From the NCBI GenBank assembly GCA_902782465.1, contig CACZNH010000030.1, forward strand, positions 1 to 47,077: DNA of 47,077 nt. Direction: 5' to 3'. Numbering within the stretch: the first letter of the stretch is position 1; each line of letters opens with the position of its first letter. The position numbers and the translations under genes were made by a program. This document shows positions 7,908 through 16,947 of this stretch, piece by piece. The notes under the pieces were generated by a model, which saw only the letters and a program-made list of their open reading frames with translations, made no database searches and was not told where the DNA came from. The stretch comes from an uncultured Bacteroidales bacterium. GTDB lineage: Bacteria > Bacteroidota > Bacteroidia > Bacteroidales > Muribaculaceae.

Positions 7908-8099
7908 AAATCGTTAAAAATAAGTTGATTAATAATTCCGAATTGGCAATCATTTCCCCCAAATTTTCTCTTATAATTATGAATAACGGACTCTATTGAC
8001 TTTTGTCGTCGATGCTATTCAAATCATATACTGTTAATCTTTTAACAATATATTTGTTAAATTAACGTCATTTTCACGCGGTGGTGTTTTTCTATGATG

Positions 8100-8107
8100 T
8101 ACTTTTG
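8100..8107 (+). promoter_or_regulatory. Probable -7 box of the moxR-bat operon
   Basis: TACTTTTG matches TAnnTTTG, 53 bases before the moxR start. No good -33 element is seen at the expected distance. Confidence 0.5.
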
Positions 8108-8159
8108 CACGTTGTAAAATAGCGAACAATCGACTAGAAACAGAAAAAACAATATTGTT

Positions 8160-9155
8160 ATGGCAGAAACAGTCAATATCAGGGAGTTGAATGACCTGAT
8201 TGCAAGTAAGAGTAATTTCGTGAATATGATTCGCCAGGGTATGGACCAGACCATCGTGGGCCAGAAGCACCTCGTGGACTCGCTGCTCATCGCGCTGCTC
8301 GCCAACGGGCACGTGCTGCTCGAGGGTGTCCCCGGTCTCGCCAAGACCAAGGCCATCAGCACCCTGGCGTCGCTGATTGACGCACGCTTCTCGCGCATCC
8401 AGTTCACCCCCGACCTGCTCCCCGCCGACGTGGTGGGTACGATGATTTACAGCATCAAGAAGGAGCAGTTCGAGGTGAAGAAGGGCCCGGTATTTGCCAA
8501 CTTCGTCCTTGCCGACGAGATTAACCGTGCCCCGGCCAAGGTGCAGAGCGCCCTGCTCGAAGCCATGCAGGAACGTCAGGTGACCATCGGCGAACAGACC
8601 TTCAAACTCGATGACCCCTTCCTGGTGCTTGCCACCCAGAACCCCATTGAGCAGGAAGGCACCTATCCCCTGCCCGAGGCCCAGGTGGACCGTTTCCTGA
8701 TGAAGGTGCTCATCGGCTATCCCAGCAAGAGCGAGGAGAGCGACATCATCAAGATGAACATCGCCCCCGACCCAGTCGAGGTACGCCCCATGGTCACGCC
8801 CGCCGACATCGTTGACACGCGCAAGGTGGTTCAGCAGATCTACATCGACGAGAAGATCCAGAAATATATCGTGGACATCGTGTTTGCCACCCGCTTCCCG
8901 GGCGACTACGGCATGAATGACCTCAAGAGCATGATTTCGTTCGGTGCATCGCCCCGCGCATCCATCAACATGGCATTGGCATCCAGGGCATACGCCTTCC
9001 TGCGCAACCGCGGCTATGTCATTCCCGAGGACGTGCGTGCCGTTTGCCACGATGTGATGCGTCACCGCCTGGGCCTGAGCTATGAGGCCGAGGCCAACAA
9101 CATCACTGCCGACGAAATCATCAGCAACATCCTTGACAAGATAGCAGTTCCCTAA
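8160..9155 (+). CDS. moxR: MoxR family AAA+ ATPase
   Basis: The 331-residue AAA+ protein carries Walker A GVPGLAKT (56-63; Ala before Lys is normal for MoxR) and Walker B VLADE (E120), followed by INRAPAKVQSALLEAMQE and a sensor-type motif ATQNPIEQEGTYPLPEAQ. The C-terminal lid domain has RASINMALASRAYA. MoxR ATPases work as chaperones that load or activate VWA-domain partners. Here it leads the aerotolerance cluster, in the same order as in Bacteroides fragilis. It is followed by heptamer array 3, which begins right after the TAA. Confidence 0.96.
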   Translation: MAETVNIRELNDLIASKSNFVNMIRQGMDQTIVGQKHLVDSLLIALLANGHVLLEGVPGLAKTKAISTLASLIDARFSRIQFTPDLLPADVVGTMIYSIKKEQFEVKKGPVFANFVLADEINRAPAKVQSALLEAMQERQVTIGEQTFKLDDPFLVLATQNPIEQEGTYPLPEAQVDRFLMKVLIGYPSKSEESDIIKMNIAPDPVEVRPMVTPADIVDTRKVVQQIYIDEKIQKYIVDIVFATRFPGDYGMNDLKSMISFGASPRASINMALASRAYAFLRNRGYVIPEDVRAVCHDVMRHRLGLSYEAEANNITADEIISNILDKIAVP

Positions 9156-9238
9156 TTAGTTAGGAGTTAAGAGTTAGAAGTCAGGAGTTAGCATCCGCTA
9201 ACTACTGACAACTGACAACTGAAAACTGAAAACTAAAA
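9156..9238. repeat. Heptamer array with GCATCCGC core (array 3)
   Basis: Units AGTTAGG/AGTTAAG/AGTTAGA lead to TTAGCATCCGCTAA (core at 9191-9198), then ACTGACA and ACTGAAA units. Read on the minus strand it has the same layout as 6329-6450. It fills the whole gap from the moxR stop to the next ATG. Confidence 0.93.
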
Positions 9239-9239
9239 A

Positions 9240-10118
9240 ATGGATACTAATGAGTTATTGCGCAAGGTCCGCAAGATTGAAATCAAGACCAAGGGCCTGT
9301 CGCAGAACATATTTGCCGGCGAGTACCACTCGGCCTTCAAGGGCAGGGGTATGACCTTCAGCGAGGTGCGCGAGTACCAGTATGGTGACGACGTGCGCGA
9401 CATCGACTGGAACGTCACGGCCCGCTACAACCGCCCCTATGTGAAGGTCTATGAAGAGGAACGCGAACTCACGGTGATGCTCCTTGTCGACGTCAGCGGC
9501 AGCAAGGACTTTGGCGCCGTGGGTGTCGCCAAGCGTGAGATGATGGCCGAAATCGGTGCCACCATCGCCTTCTCGGCTATCCAGAACAACGACAAGGTGG
9601 GCGTCATCTTCTTCAGCGACAAGGTGGAGAAATTCATCCCGCCCAAGAAGGGTCGCAAGCACATCCTGCTCGTCATCCGCGAACTGCTCGACTTCCAGCC
9701 CGAAAACACCGGCACCGACATCAACATGGTGCTGGAATACATGACCGGCGCCTTGAAGAAACGCTGCACCACCTTCCTGGTAAGCGACTTCATCGACGAA
9801 CACGACTACAGCAAGGCGTTGTCCATCGCCAACCACAAGCACGACGTCATCGCTGTGCAGGTCTATGACAAGCGCGAGGCACAGCTTCCCGACGTGGGCC
9901 TGATGCGTGTGCGTGACGCCGAACGCGGCACCCTCAAGTGGGTGAACACCGGCAGCAAGCGCGTGCGCGACGCCTATAGCCGCTGGTGGTACAACCAGCA
10001 GCAGATGATGGGCAGCACGCTGCAGCGCTGCAACGTCGACCTGGCGAGTGTAGCAACCGACGAGGACTACGTATCAGCACTGATGGGACTGTTCAAGAAC
10101 CGAGGAGTGAGGAGTTAG
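9240..10118 (+). CDS. DUF58 domain protein (VWA-like) of the Bat cluster
   Basis: The 292-residue cytosolic protein has the DUF58 hallmark SEVREYQYGDDVRDIDWNVT (41-60) and a MIDAS-like DVSGS (84-88) in a VWA fold. DUF58 proteins are encoded next to MoxR and are thought to be its partners. The C-terminus is unusual: the last codons, encoding RGVRS, and the TAG stop lie inside the repeat array that fills the downstream gap. The native end was probably extended or replaced by repeat sequence. No membrane segment is seen. Confidence 0.95.
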   Translation: MDTNELLRKVRKIEIKTKGLSQNIFAGEYHSAFKGRGMTFSEVREYQYGDDVRDIDWNVTARYNRPYVKVYEEERELTVMLLVDVSGSKDFGAVGVAKREMMAEIGATIAFSAIQNNDKVGVIFFSDKVEKFIPPKKGRKHILLVIRELLDFQPENTGTDINMVLEYMTGALKKRCTTFLVSDFIDEHDYSKALSIANHKHDVIAVQVYDKREAQLPDVGLMRVRDAERGTLKWVNTGSKRVRDAYSRWWYNQQQMMGSTLQRCNVDLASVATDEDYVSALMGLFKNRGVRS

Positions 10119-10222
10119 TTAGAAGTTAGAAGTTAGGAGTTAGGAGTTAGAAGTTAGAAGTTCACTTTTCTAGATATTCTAGATTCTCTAGCTTTTCTAG
10201 AGACTAGGGACTAAAAGCTAAA
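10103..10222. repeat. Composite array of heptamers and TCTAG nonamers (array 4)
   Basis: GAGGAGT and AGTTAGA/AGTTAGG heptamers (10103-10160) are followed by nine-base units TCTAGATAT, TCTAGATTC, TCTAGCTTT, TCTAGAGAC (about 10170-10205), then GGGACTA-type heptamers. It overlaps the 3' end of the DUF58 gene. Confidence 0.88.
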
Positions 10223-10226
10223 AATC

Positions 10227-11183
10227 ATGTCACAACATGTGAGACATATCATGATGACTGCCACCCTGCTGCTGGCTACCATGACAGCGGCGCTGGGCGG
10301 CAACGTCACCTTCAAGGCTAAGCTCGACAGCGCCACACTGCTCATGGGCAAGACCACGACCTTGCACCTGGAAATCACCCAGGACAAGCAGGCACGCGGC
10401 TTCTTCCCCAACGAGCAGGCCGACACGTTGAGCGCCATGGTCGAGATTGCCGGACGCCCTGCCGCCGACACCATCGACCTGGACAACAACCGCATCCAGA
10501 TTAACCGTGACCTCATCATCCAGAGCTTTGACTCGGGCCTGTGGGTCATCAAGCCCATCCCCTACGTCATCAACGGCGATACCGCCTTCTGCAACCAGCT
10601 CACCCTCAAGGTGCTGCCCGTTGACGTGAGCAAGATGAAGGACATTCACGACATCAAGCCTGTCGAGGAAGTGCCCTTTAACCTGCTGGACTGGCTCCCC
10701 GACTACTGGTGGGCATGGCTGCTGGCACTGTTGCTGATTGGCGCAGGCATCTGGGCTTACCGCAAGTATTACAAGAAGGGCATCAACCCGTTGAAACCCA
10801 GCAAGAAGCGTCTGCCGCCCTACGAGGAGGCGATGATTAACCTGCAGAACCTCAAGGCTGCCCAACTGTGGCAACGTGGCCAGGAGAAGGAGTATTTCAC
10901 GGGATTGACCGACATCCTGCGCGTGTATATCGACCGCCGTTTCCACATCAACGCTGTGGAGATGACCTCGTCGCAGATTATCGACACGTTGAAAAAGAAC
11001 GACGAAACCAAGGCGGTGAACGAGCAGTTGGAGATGATTCTTGAGGTCGCCGACATCGTGAAGTTTGCCAATGCCCGTCCGCTTGCCGACGACAACGAGG
11101 TGGCCTACCAGCGTGCCGTGAACTTTGTCGAGGCAACCCGCCCTGTTGAACAACTTGAAAAGAAAGAGGAGGTGAAGAAATGA
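10227..11183 (+). CDS. BatD-like single-pass membrane protein of the Bat cluster
   Basis: The 318-residue protein has a signal peptide, best seen if translation starts at M9 or M10 (MMTATLLLATMTAALGG). An Ig-like extracytoplasmic domain (about 25-145) resembles the start of BatD proteins. One membrane helix lies at about 165-182 (WWAWLLALLLIGAGIWAY), followed by a cytoplasmic helical domain ending in a charged tail. Its position between the DUF58 gene and batA is conserved in Bacteroidetes. It overlaps batA by four bases, so the two are translationally coupled. The exact role is unknown; it probably links the periplasmic and cytoplasmic parts of the Bat complex. Confidence 0.8.
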   Translation: MSQHVRHIMMTATLLLATMTAALGGNVTFKAKLDSATLLMGKTTTLHLEITQDKQARGFFPNEQADTLSAMVEIAGRPAADTIDLDNNRIQINRDLIIQSFDSGLWVIKPIPYVINGDTAFCNQLTLKVLPVDVSKMKDIHDIKPVEEVPFNLLDWLPDYWWAWLLALLLIGAGIWAYRKYYKKGINPLKPSKKRLPPYEEAMINLQNLKAAQLWQRGQEKEYFTGLTDILRVYIDRRFHINAVEMTSSQIIDTLKKNDETKAVNEQLEMILEVADIVKFANARPLADDNEVAYQRAVNFVEATRPVEQLEKKEEVKK

Positions 11184-12175
11184 TGAACCTTGCTCATCCA
11201 GGATGGCTGTGGCTCCTGCCCGTGCTGATGATTCCGCTCATCGCATGGTACATCTATAGCCAAGACAAGAACGAACCCGAGATGAACGTGTCGTCAACAC
11301 GCGCGTTCGACGGCCTGGGCACGAGCTGGAAGGTGTGGCTCAAGCATTTTTCTTTTGCACTCAAGCTGGGCGCACTGGCTTGCCTCATCGTCATCCTGTG
11401 CCGCCCGCAGACCAAGGACAGCTGGTCCACCAGCGACGTGGAGGGTACCGACATCGTCCTCGCCCTTGACGTGTCCACCAGTATGCTCGCCAAGGATTTC
11501 TCACCCAACCGCTTCGAGAGTGCCAAGAAGGTGGCCACACAGTTCGTCAGCGGCCGTGACCATGACAATATCGGCCTGGTGCTGTTTGCCGGCGAGAGTT
11601 TCACCCAGGTGCCCATGACGATGGACAACGCCACGCTCGTCAATGCCATCGGCTTAACCGAAATCGGTGCCCTGGAGGACGGTACTGCCATCGGTGACGG
11701 TATCGCCACCGCCATCAACCGCATCCGCGACGGCAAGGCCAAGAGCAAGAGCATTATCCTGCTCACCGACGGTTCCAACAACACTGGCGTCGTCGCCCCC
11801 AACACCGCTGCCGACATCGCCCGCAAGTACGGTATCAAGATTTATACTATCGGCGTGGGCAGCAACGGCACTGCCGAGTATCCCGTAGCCATCGACTATG
11901 CCGGCAACATCCAGTATCAGCGCATGCCCGTGGTCATCGACGAGGCCACCCTGAAGACCATCGCTTCAAGGACGGGCGGCAAGTACTTCCGCGCCACCTC
12001 GGGCAGCGTGCTGCGCAGCATCTTCAAGGAAATCGACCAGTTGGAGAAGACCCACATGGACGTGCAGCGCTTCACCCACACCGAGGACCACTACGAGCCC
12101 TGGGCACTGCTCCTGCTGGGATTGCTGCTGTTGAGCCTGTTGCTCGACTACACATTGTTGAGGCATATCCCATAA
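11180..12175 (+). CDS. batA: BatA, VWA-domain membrane protein
   Basis: The 331 residues start with the typical Bat N-terminal helix AHPGWLWLLPVLMIPLIAW. A second helix (about 57-75) and a VWA domain with MIDAS DVSTS (97-101) follow, then LLTDGSNNTGVVAP and TIGVG. A C-terminal helix LLLLGLLLLSLLLDYTLL closes the protein. In B. fragilis the bat genes support growth after oxygen exposure. It starts inside the stop of the preceding gene. Repeat array 5 begins at its stop codon. Confidence 0.95.
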   Translation: MMNLAHPGWLWLLPVLMIPLIAWYIYSQDKNEPEMNVSSTRAFDGLGTSWKVWLKHFSFALKLGALACLIVILCRPQTKDSWSTSDVEGTDIVLALDVSTSMLAKDFSPNRFESAKKVATQFVSGRDHDNIGLVLFAGESFTQVPMTMDNATLVNAIGLTEIGALEDGTAIGDGIATAINRIRDGKAKSKSIILLTDGSNNTGVVAPNTAADIARKYGIKIYTIGVGSNGTAEYPVAIDYAGNIQYQRMPVVIDEATLKTIASRTGGKYFRATSGSVLRSIFKEIDQLEKTHMDVQRFTHTEDHYEPWALLLLGLLLLSLLLDYTLLRHIP

Positions 12176-12272
12176 GTTAGAAGTTAGGAATTAGGAGTTA
12201 GGAGTTTTTTACGAGAACCAAAAACTAAAAACTAAGGACTAAGGACTAAAAACTAAGGACTAAGGACTAAAG
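12175..12272. repeat. Heptamer array (array 5)
   Basis: AGTTAGA/AGTTAGG units run to a TTTTTTACGAGAACCAAAAA centre (about 12204-12223), then ACTAAAA and ACTAAGG units to within six bases of the batB start. Confidence 0.9.
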
Positions 12273-12277
12273 AAATT

Positions 12278-13366
12278 ATGATCAATTTTGCTCATCCGCA
12301 ATATTTCTACCTGCTGCTCCTGCTGCCCGTGCTGGTGCTGCTGTTCCTGTGGAACCGCCGCGATCGCCACAAGCGTCTGGAGCGTTACGGCAAGCGCGCC
12401 TCTATCGAGCCGCTGATGCCCGAGGTGTCGCGCTACAAGCCATGGATACGCCTGGTGCTGGAACTGCTGTTGCTCACGATGGTCATCGTGGTGCTCGCCC
12501 GTCCGCGTGCCGGCTCCAGCAAGACGACGACCAAGGTGCACGGCATCGAGGTGATGGTCGCTGTTGACGTGTCCAACTCAATGAACGCGTCCAGCACAGA
12601 CAATCCCCAGGACGTGAGCCGCCTGCAGCGTTCCAAAATGATTCTGCAGAAACTCATCGACCGCTTGGAGAACAATAAGGTGGGACTTATCGTGTTTGCA
12701 GGTAATGCCTACATGCAGATGCCCATGACCAGCGACGCTGCCTCGGCCAAGCTGTTCCTGAACGGCATCAACACCAATATGGCACCCACCCAGGGCACCG
12801 CCATCGGTGCCGCCATCAACCTGGCGATGAACGGCTTCTCGCAGAGCAAGAAGTCGCAGAAAGCCATCATTATCATCACCGACGGCGAGAACTTTGAGGA
12901 TGATGCCGTCAGCGCTGCAAAGGAGGCTGCCAAGTTGGGCGTTCAGGTCGATGTCATCGGTGTGGGCTCCACCACAGGCGCTCCCATCCCCATGGATGGC
13001 GGCTACCTGACCGACGACGAGGGTAATCCCGTGACCACCTACCTCAACGAGGAGATGGCACAGAAGATTGCCAATGCCGGCAAGGGCGTCTATATCTCGG
13101 GCACGGCATCAGATGCTGTCTCTACCCTGCAGGAAACGCTCGACAAGCTGGCCAAGAGCGACCTTGCCGCAGTGAGCTACACGCAGCACGACGAACAGTT
13201 CCCCGTGTTCGCCACCATCGCCCTGCTGTTGCTGCTGGGCCTGCTGCTGTTGCTCGAACGCAAGAATCCGTGGCTCAAGAAGTATAATTTCTTTACTAAG
13301 GAAAAGAATCAGAACACTGTCAACCATGAGACTGACAAGAAACAAGATAACACTGACGAGAAATAA
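12278..13366 (+). CDS. batB: BatB, VWA-domain membrane protein
   Basis: The 362-residue paralogue of BatA has an N-terminal helix (YFYLLLLLPVLVLLFLW), a second helix (about 58-74), and a VWA domain with MIDAS DVSNS (97-101). The motif IIIITDGENFEDDAV and a C-terminal helix ATIALLLLLGLLLLLE follow. The two MIDAS motifs sit at the same residue number in BatA and BatB, as expected for paired subunits. Its 3' end overlaps batC by 41 bases in another frame. Its C-terminal KKQDNTDEK tail is polar and probably cytoplasmic. Confidence 0.95.
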   Translation: MINFAHPQYFYLLLLLPVLVLLFLWNRRDRHKRLERYGKRASIEPLMPEVSRYKPWIRLVLELLLLTMVIVVLARPRAGSSKTTTKVHGIEVMVAVDVSNSMNASSTDNPQDVSRLQRSKMILQKLIDRLENNKVGLIVFAGNAYMQMPMTSDAASAKLFLNGINTNMAPTQGTAIGAAINLAMNGFSQSKKSQKAIIIITDGENFEDDAVSAAKEAAKLGVQVDVIGVGSTTGAPIPMDGGYLTDDEGNPVTTYLNEEMAQKIANAGKGVYISGTASDAVSTLQETLDKLAKSDLAAVSYTQHDEQFPVFATIALLLLLGLLLLLERKNPWLKKYNFFTKEKNQNTVNHETDKKQDNTDEK

Positions 13367-14192
13367 CCTGCTCACAGTGGCACTGGCCCTGCTGTTGGCA
13401 TTGGGCACTACCCTACCCTCACTGGCAGCGGACAAGGGTCCCAAGATGACCAAGCAGGAACGCGTGTGCCTGCGCAACGGCAACAAGCTGTATGAGAAAA
13501 AACGCTATGCCGAGGCCGAAGTCGAATACCGCAAGGCCCTGCAGGCCAACCCTGCCAGCGAGAAAGCCCAGTTCAACCTTGCCACTGCTCTCATGCGGCA
13601 GGGAAGCGTGACCTCGCAGGAAAACGATGACAAGAATCCGATGAAACAGGCCGAAGGTCTGCTCACCAACCTTGCCAAGGGCGCTCAGGACAAACAGCTG
13701 CGTGGCAAGGCCTGCTACGACCTGGGCAACATCGCCTACGGCCGCCAGCAGTATGACCAGGCCGTTGAGTTTTACAAGCATGCCCTGCGTTGCAACCCAG
13801 ATGACGACCAGGCACGTCACAACCTGCGCCTAGCCCAGCTCAAGAAGCAGCAACAGGACAAAAACAAGGACAACAAGGACCAGAATCAAGATAAGAATCA
13901 AGACAAGGACCAAAACAAAGACCAGAACAAGGACCAGAACAAGGACCAGAACAAAGATAACCAAGACCAGAATAAGGACAAACAAAATCAAGACAAGCAG
14001 AACCAAGACCAACAGAATCAGGATAAACAGGACCAGCAAAAACAGCAACAGCAGGGCGGCATGAGCCAGCAGAACGCCGAGCAGGTGCTCAAGGCCATGC
14101 AGGACCGCGAGCGTGCCACCCAGCAGCGCATCAACGCCCAACAGGCGCAACAGCAGCGCCACGAACGCCAGCGCACCAACAAAAAGTGGTAA
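13326..14192 (+). CDS. batC: BatC, secreted TPR protein with Lys/Asp/Gln/Asn tract
   Basis: The 288-residue protein has a signal peptide (about 1-35, core LLTVALALLLALGTTLPSLA) and TPR repeats at about 46-165 (NGNKLYEKKRYAEAEVEYRK, then ACYDLGNIAYGRQQYDQAVE). Residues 174-243 are a low-complexity tract of K, D, Q and N made largely from a 12-base DNA repeat encoding NKDQ. A Gln-rich end follows. TPRs suggest it scaffolds the VWA subunits in the periplasm. The start lies within the end of batB; no better start is seen downstream. Confidence 0.92.
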   Translation: MRLTRNKITLTRNNLLTVALALLLALGTTLPSLAADKGPKMTKQERVCLRNGNKLYEKKRYAEAEVEYRKALQANPASEKAQFNLATALMRQGSVTSQENDDKNPMKQAEGLLTNLAKGAQDKQLRGKACYDLGNIAYGRQQYDQAVEFYKHALRCNPDDDQARHNLRLAQLKKQQQDKNKDNKDQNQDKNQDKDQNKDQNKDQNKDQNKDNQDQNKDKQNQDKQNQDQQNQDKQDQQKQQQQGGMSQQNAEQVLKAMQDRERATQQRINAQQAQQQRHERQRTNKKW

Positions 14193-14199
14193 TCCCCAA

Positions 14200-14231
14200 G
14201 CTAAGATCTAAGGTCTAAAGTCTAAAAACTA
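14200..14231. repeat. Short heptamer array (array 6)
   Basis: Four units, CTAAGAT CTAAGGT CTAAAGT CTAAAAA, run straight into the batD start codon. Confidence 0.85.
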
Positions 14232-16043
14232 ATGAAGCGAATCATCAACATAGCAATCCTGCTCTTGTTCGTCATCGCGGCCCAGGCGGCATCGTTTACC
14301 GTCGAGGCGCCGCGCCAGGTAGTCGAGGGCAACAAATTCAACGTCACGTTTGTGCTCACCAACGGTGAGGGCAGTAACTTTGCACCCCCCGAAGTGACCG
14401 GCGCCAAACTCATCTACGGCCCCAGCGTGTCGCACAGCTACAGCTCGTCGTGGGTCAACGGCAAGTCGAGCAGCAGTTCGAGTGAGGAGTACACCATGAT
14501 TTATAAGGCTACCGGAACCGGCAAGTGCCACATCGGCGCGGCATCCATCACTGTCGGGGGCAAGCACTATGCAACCAAGGCCTTCACCATCGAGGTGCTG
14601 CCCTCGGGCAGCAGCCAGCCCAGCCAACAGACGCAGCGCACACCCGGTGCCCCGACGCAATACAGCGACCCCATGACGCAGACTGCCGATAAGGAGGTGA
14701 GCGGTAAGGACCTGTTTGTGCGCATCGAGATGTCCAAGCCACGCGTCTATGAACAGCAGGCGGTTGTGTGCACCATCAAGCTGTACACCAAGTATCAGGT
14801 GTCGCAGTTCATTCCCACCATCCAGCCCTCGTTTGACGGCTTCCTCATTGAGGAAATACCGATGCAGCCCAGCCTCAACAAGGTCGAAACCTTCAACGGG
14901 CAGCAGTATATGGTGGCAGTGCTCAAGAAGTGCATCCTCTATCCCCAGCAGAGCGGCGACCTCACCATCACGTCGGGTAACTATGACGTGAGCGTGGTGC
15001 AGTTCGATACCTTCCGCAGCATCTTCGGCACCATCAGCAAGCCCGTGGAGAAAGACCTTAAGGTCACCAGCAACAAGGCCACCATCCACATTCTGCCGCT
15101 GCCCGAGCCCAAACCCGCATCGTTTACGGGCGCCGTGGGAAAATTCAACGTCACCACCGACGTGAAGCCTGCCACGGGCCTCAAGACCTACAGCGCCGCC
15201 ACCTACCGCTACACTATCCTCGGCACGGGTAACATCAAGTACATCAAGGCGCCCGAAATCAAGTTCCCCGACCAGTTCGACGTCTATGACCCCAAAACCG
15301 ATGTCCAGGTCAATGACGGTGCCGGCGACATGAGCGGCAAGGTGGTGATGGACTACACGTTCATCCCCCAATATGCCGGCGAATTTGACATTCCCGACAG
15401 CGAATTCTCCTACTTTGACCCTGATCAGGGCAAGTATGTGACCATCACCGTTCCCGGACGCCACCTTTCCGTAGCCAAGGGCGAGGGCCAGCCCAGCAAT
15501 CACTACCGCATGAAGAATATGGACATCCGTCCCATCAAGAGCGGTGACCTGGGGCTGAAGAAGTCACACGGCTACATCGTGGACAGCTGGACCTACTGGC
15601 TGTGGTTCCTGTTGCCGCTGCTGGCTGTGATTGCACTGTTGCTGTACTACCGCAAGCAGTTGAAGGAACGTGCCGACGTGCGCCGTATGCGTTCCAAACG
15701 CGCCAGCAAGGTCGCTCAGCGCCGCCTGAAGACCGCCCGCGGCTTTGCCACACGCAACGACCGCAGCGGCTTCTATGCCGAGATGCTCAACGCCCTGTGG
15801 GGCTACATGAGCGACAAGCTGTCGATTCCCGTGAGCGAGCTGAGCAAGGACAACATCAATGCTGAGCTGGAACAGTACGGCATCGACGAGCAGTTGCGCA
15901 AGGCGTCGATGGACCTCATTGACAAGTGCGAGTTTGCCCAGTATGCCCCAGAGCTGGCATCGGGCGACATGAATGCCGTGCTCGACGAGGCAGCCGACAT
16001 CATCGACCGTCTGGAGAGTGTGAAAAGAGGAGTTAGAAGTTAG
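14232..16043 (+). CDS. batD: BatD, oxygen-tolerance family membrane protein
   Basis: The 603-residue protein has a signal peptide (MKRIINIAILLLFVIAAQAA) and several Ig-like extracytoplasmic domains typical of BatD (about 22-440, including VRIEMSKPRVYEQQAVVCTI). One membrane helix lies at about 455-475 (YWLWFLLPLLAVIALLLYY), followed by a basic cytoplasmic helical domain (RKQLKERADVRRMR and onward). Size and layout fit the family. As in the DUF58 gene, the last codons read RGVRS and the TAG stop belongs to the adjacent repeat array, so the original C-terminus has probably been altered by array growth. Confidence 0.95.
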   Translation: MKRIINIAILLLFVIAAQAASFTVEAPRQVVEGNKFNVTFVLTNGEGSNFAPPEVTGAKLIYGPSVSHSYSSSWVNGKSSSSSSEEYTMIYKATGTGKCHIGAASITVGGKHYATKAFTIEVLPSGSSQPSQQTQRTPGAPTQYSDPMTQTADKEVSGKDLFVRIEMSKPRVYEQQAVVCTIKLYTKYQVSQFIPTIQPSFDGFLIEEIPMQPSLNKVETFNGQQYMVAVLKKCILYPQQSGDLTITSGNYDVSVVQFDTFRSIFGTISKPVEKDLKVTSNKATIHILPLPEPKPASFTGAVGKFNVTTDVKPATGLKTYSAATYRYTILGTGNIKYIKAPEIKFPDQFDVYDPKTDVQVNDGAGDMSGKVVMDYTFIPQYAGEFDIPDSEFSYFDPDQGKYVTITVPGRHLSVAKGEGQPSNHYRMKNMDIRPIKSGDLGLKKSHGYIVDSWTYWLWFLLPLLAVIALLLYYRKQLKERADVRRMRSKRASKVAQRRLKTARGFATRNDRSGFYAEMLNALWGYMSDKLSIPVSELSKDNINAELEQYGIDEQLRKASMDLIDKCEFAQYAPELASGDMNAVLDEAADIIDRLESVKRGVRS

Positions 16044-16112
16044 GAGTTAGGAGTTAGGAGTTAGGAGTTAGGAGTTGGCAGATGCCAACTAGGGACTAGG
16101 GACTAGAAACTT
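16028..16112. repeat. Heptamer array with perfect core palindrome (array 7)
   Basis: Seven GAGTTAG-type units overlap the batD stop. They lead into the palindrome AGTTGGCAGATGCCAACT (16073-16090; 8-bp arms), then AGGGACT units. Confidence 0.93.
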
Positions 16113-16118
16113 AAACAT

Positions 16119-16889
16119 ATGAAACGATTCATCATCACCATATTGTTAACCGTGCTGGCGCTGCCCATAGTGGCTGCCAATGCCAACATCGACAAGGCGA
16201 ACCAGGCCTATAAGCAGGAACTCTACAACGAGGCGCTGCAACTTTACCTCCAGGAGGCCAAGGAGACGGGTGTGTCGTCAGCACTGTACTGCAACATCGG
16301 CGACACCTACTATCGCCTCAAGGACAACGTCCATGCCGTTCTCTACTACGAGCGAGCCCTGTTGCTCGACCCGTCGAACAATGACGCACGATTCAACCTG
16401 GAGTTTGTGCGCGGCAAGATGCAGCTGCCCGACGATGCCGGTGAGTCATGGTTCAGCAACTGGGTGGACCAGATGGTGAGCCGCCTGTCGAGCAACGCAT
16501 GGGCCATCATCGCCATCATCACCTTCTTGCTGTTCCTCGCCGGAGTGGCCATCTACCTGTTTATGGACAACGTGCTGATGAGAAAAATCGGCTTTTTTGG
16601 CGGTGCTGTGCTGATTGTGGCCAGCATCCTGGCCAATCTCGCCGCTTTCCACGTCCACAACAAGGCGACGGGCGCCAGCGGAGCCATCATCATGCCCGAA
16701 AAGGTGACCTTAAGCACCGCTCCTCGCGAGCCGCGCGACAAGGAGGAAGAAGCCTTTGAACTGATGCAGGGCACCCGCGTCGAGATTGTCGATTCCATCG
16801 CCGACAAGGCCAGCGGCAAGTGGCTGCAAGTGTCCACCGCAGGCGGCCACAAGGCATGGATTAACGCCACCAACGTCGAAATTATCTAA
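16119..16889 (+). CDS. batE: BatE, TPR and SH3-like membrane protein
   Basis: The 256-residue protein has a signal peptide (MKRFIITILLTVLALPIVAANA) and TPR repeats at about 25-100 (ANQAYKQELYNEALQLYLQE; GDTYYRLKDNVHAVLYYERA). Two membrane helices lie at about 128-148 and 154-178, followed by a bacterial SH3-like domain (about 195-256, GTRVEIVDSIADKASGKWLQ and AWINATNVEII). This is the standard BatE layout. It closes the bat set and is followed by a PAP2 gene 58 bases later. Confidence 0.93.
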   Translation: MKRFIITILLTVLALPIVAANANIDKANQAYKQELYNEALQLYLQEAKETGVSSALYCNIGDTYYRLKDNVHAVLYYERALLLDPSNNDARFNLEFVRGKMQLPDDAGESWFSNWVDQMVSRLSSNAWAIIAIITFLLFLAGVAIYLFMDNVLMRKIGFFGGAVLIVASILANLAAFHVHNKATGASGAIIMPEKVTLSTAPREPRDKEEEAFELMQGTRVEIVDSIADKASGKWLQVSTAGGHKAWINATNVEII

Positions 16890-16945
16890 ACCTAAAACCA
16901 GAAACTAGAGACTAAAAACCAGAGACTAGAAACTAGAGACTAAAC
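16890..16945. repeat. Heptamer array (array 8)
   Basis: Units of the ACTAGAG/ACTAAAA/ACTAGAA type with period 7 fill the gap between batE and the PAP2 gene. Confidence 0.85.
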
Positions 16946-16947
16946 CA

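Noticed and set aside
7908-7990. S6:S18-binding leader motif upstream of rpsF
   Set aside because: I could not find a convincing helix with the expected conserved loop; a covariance-model search would be needed.
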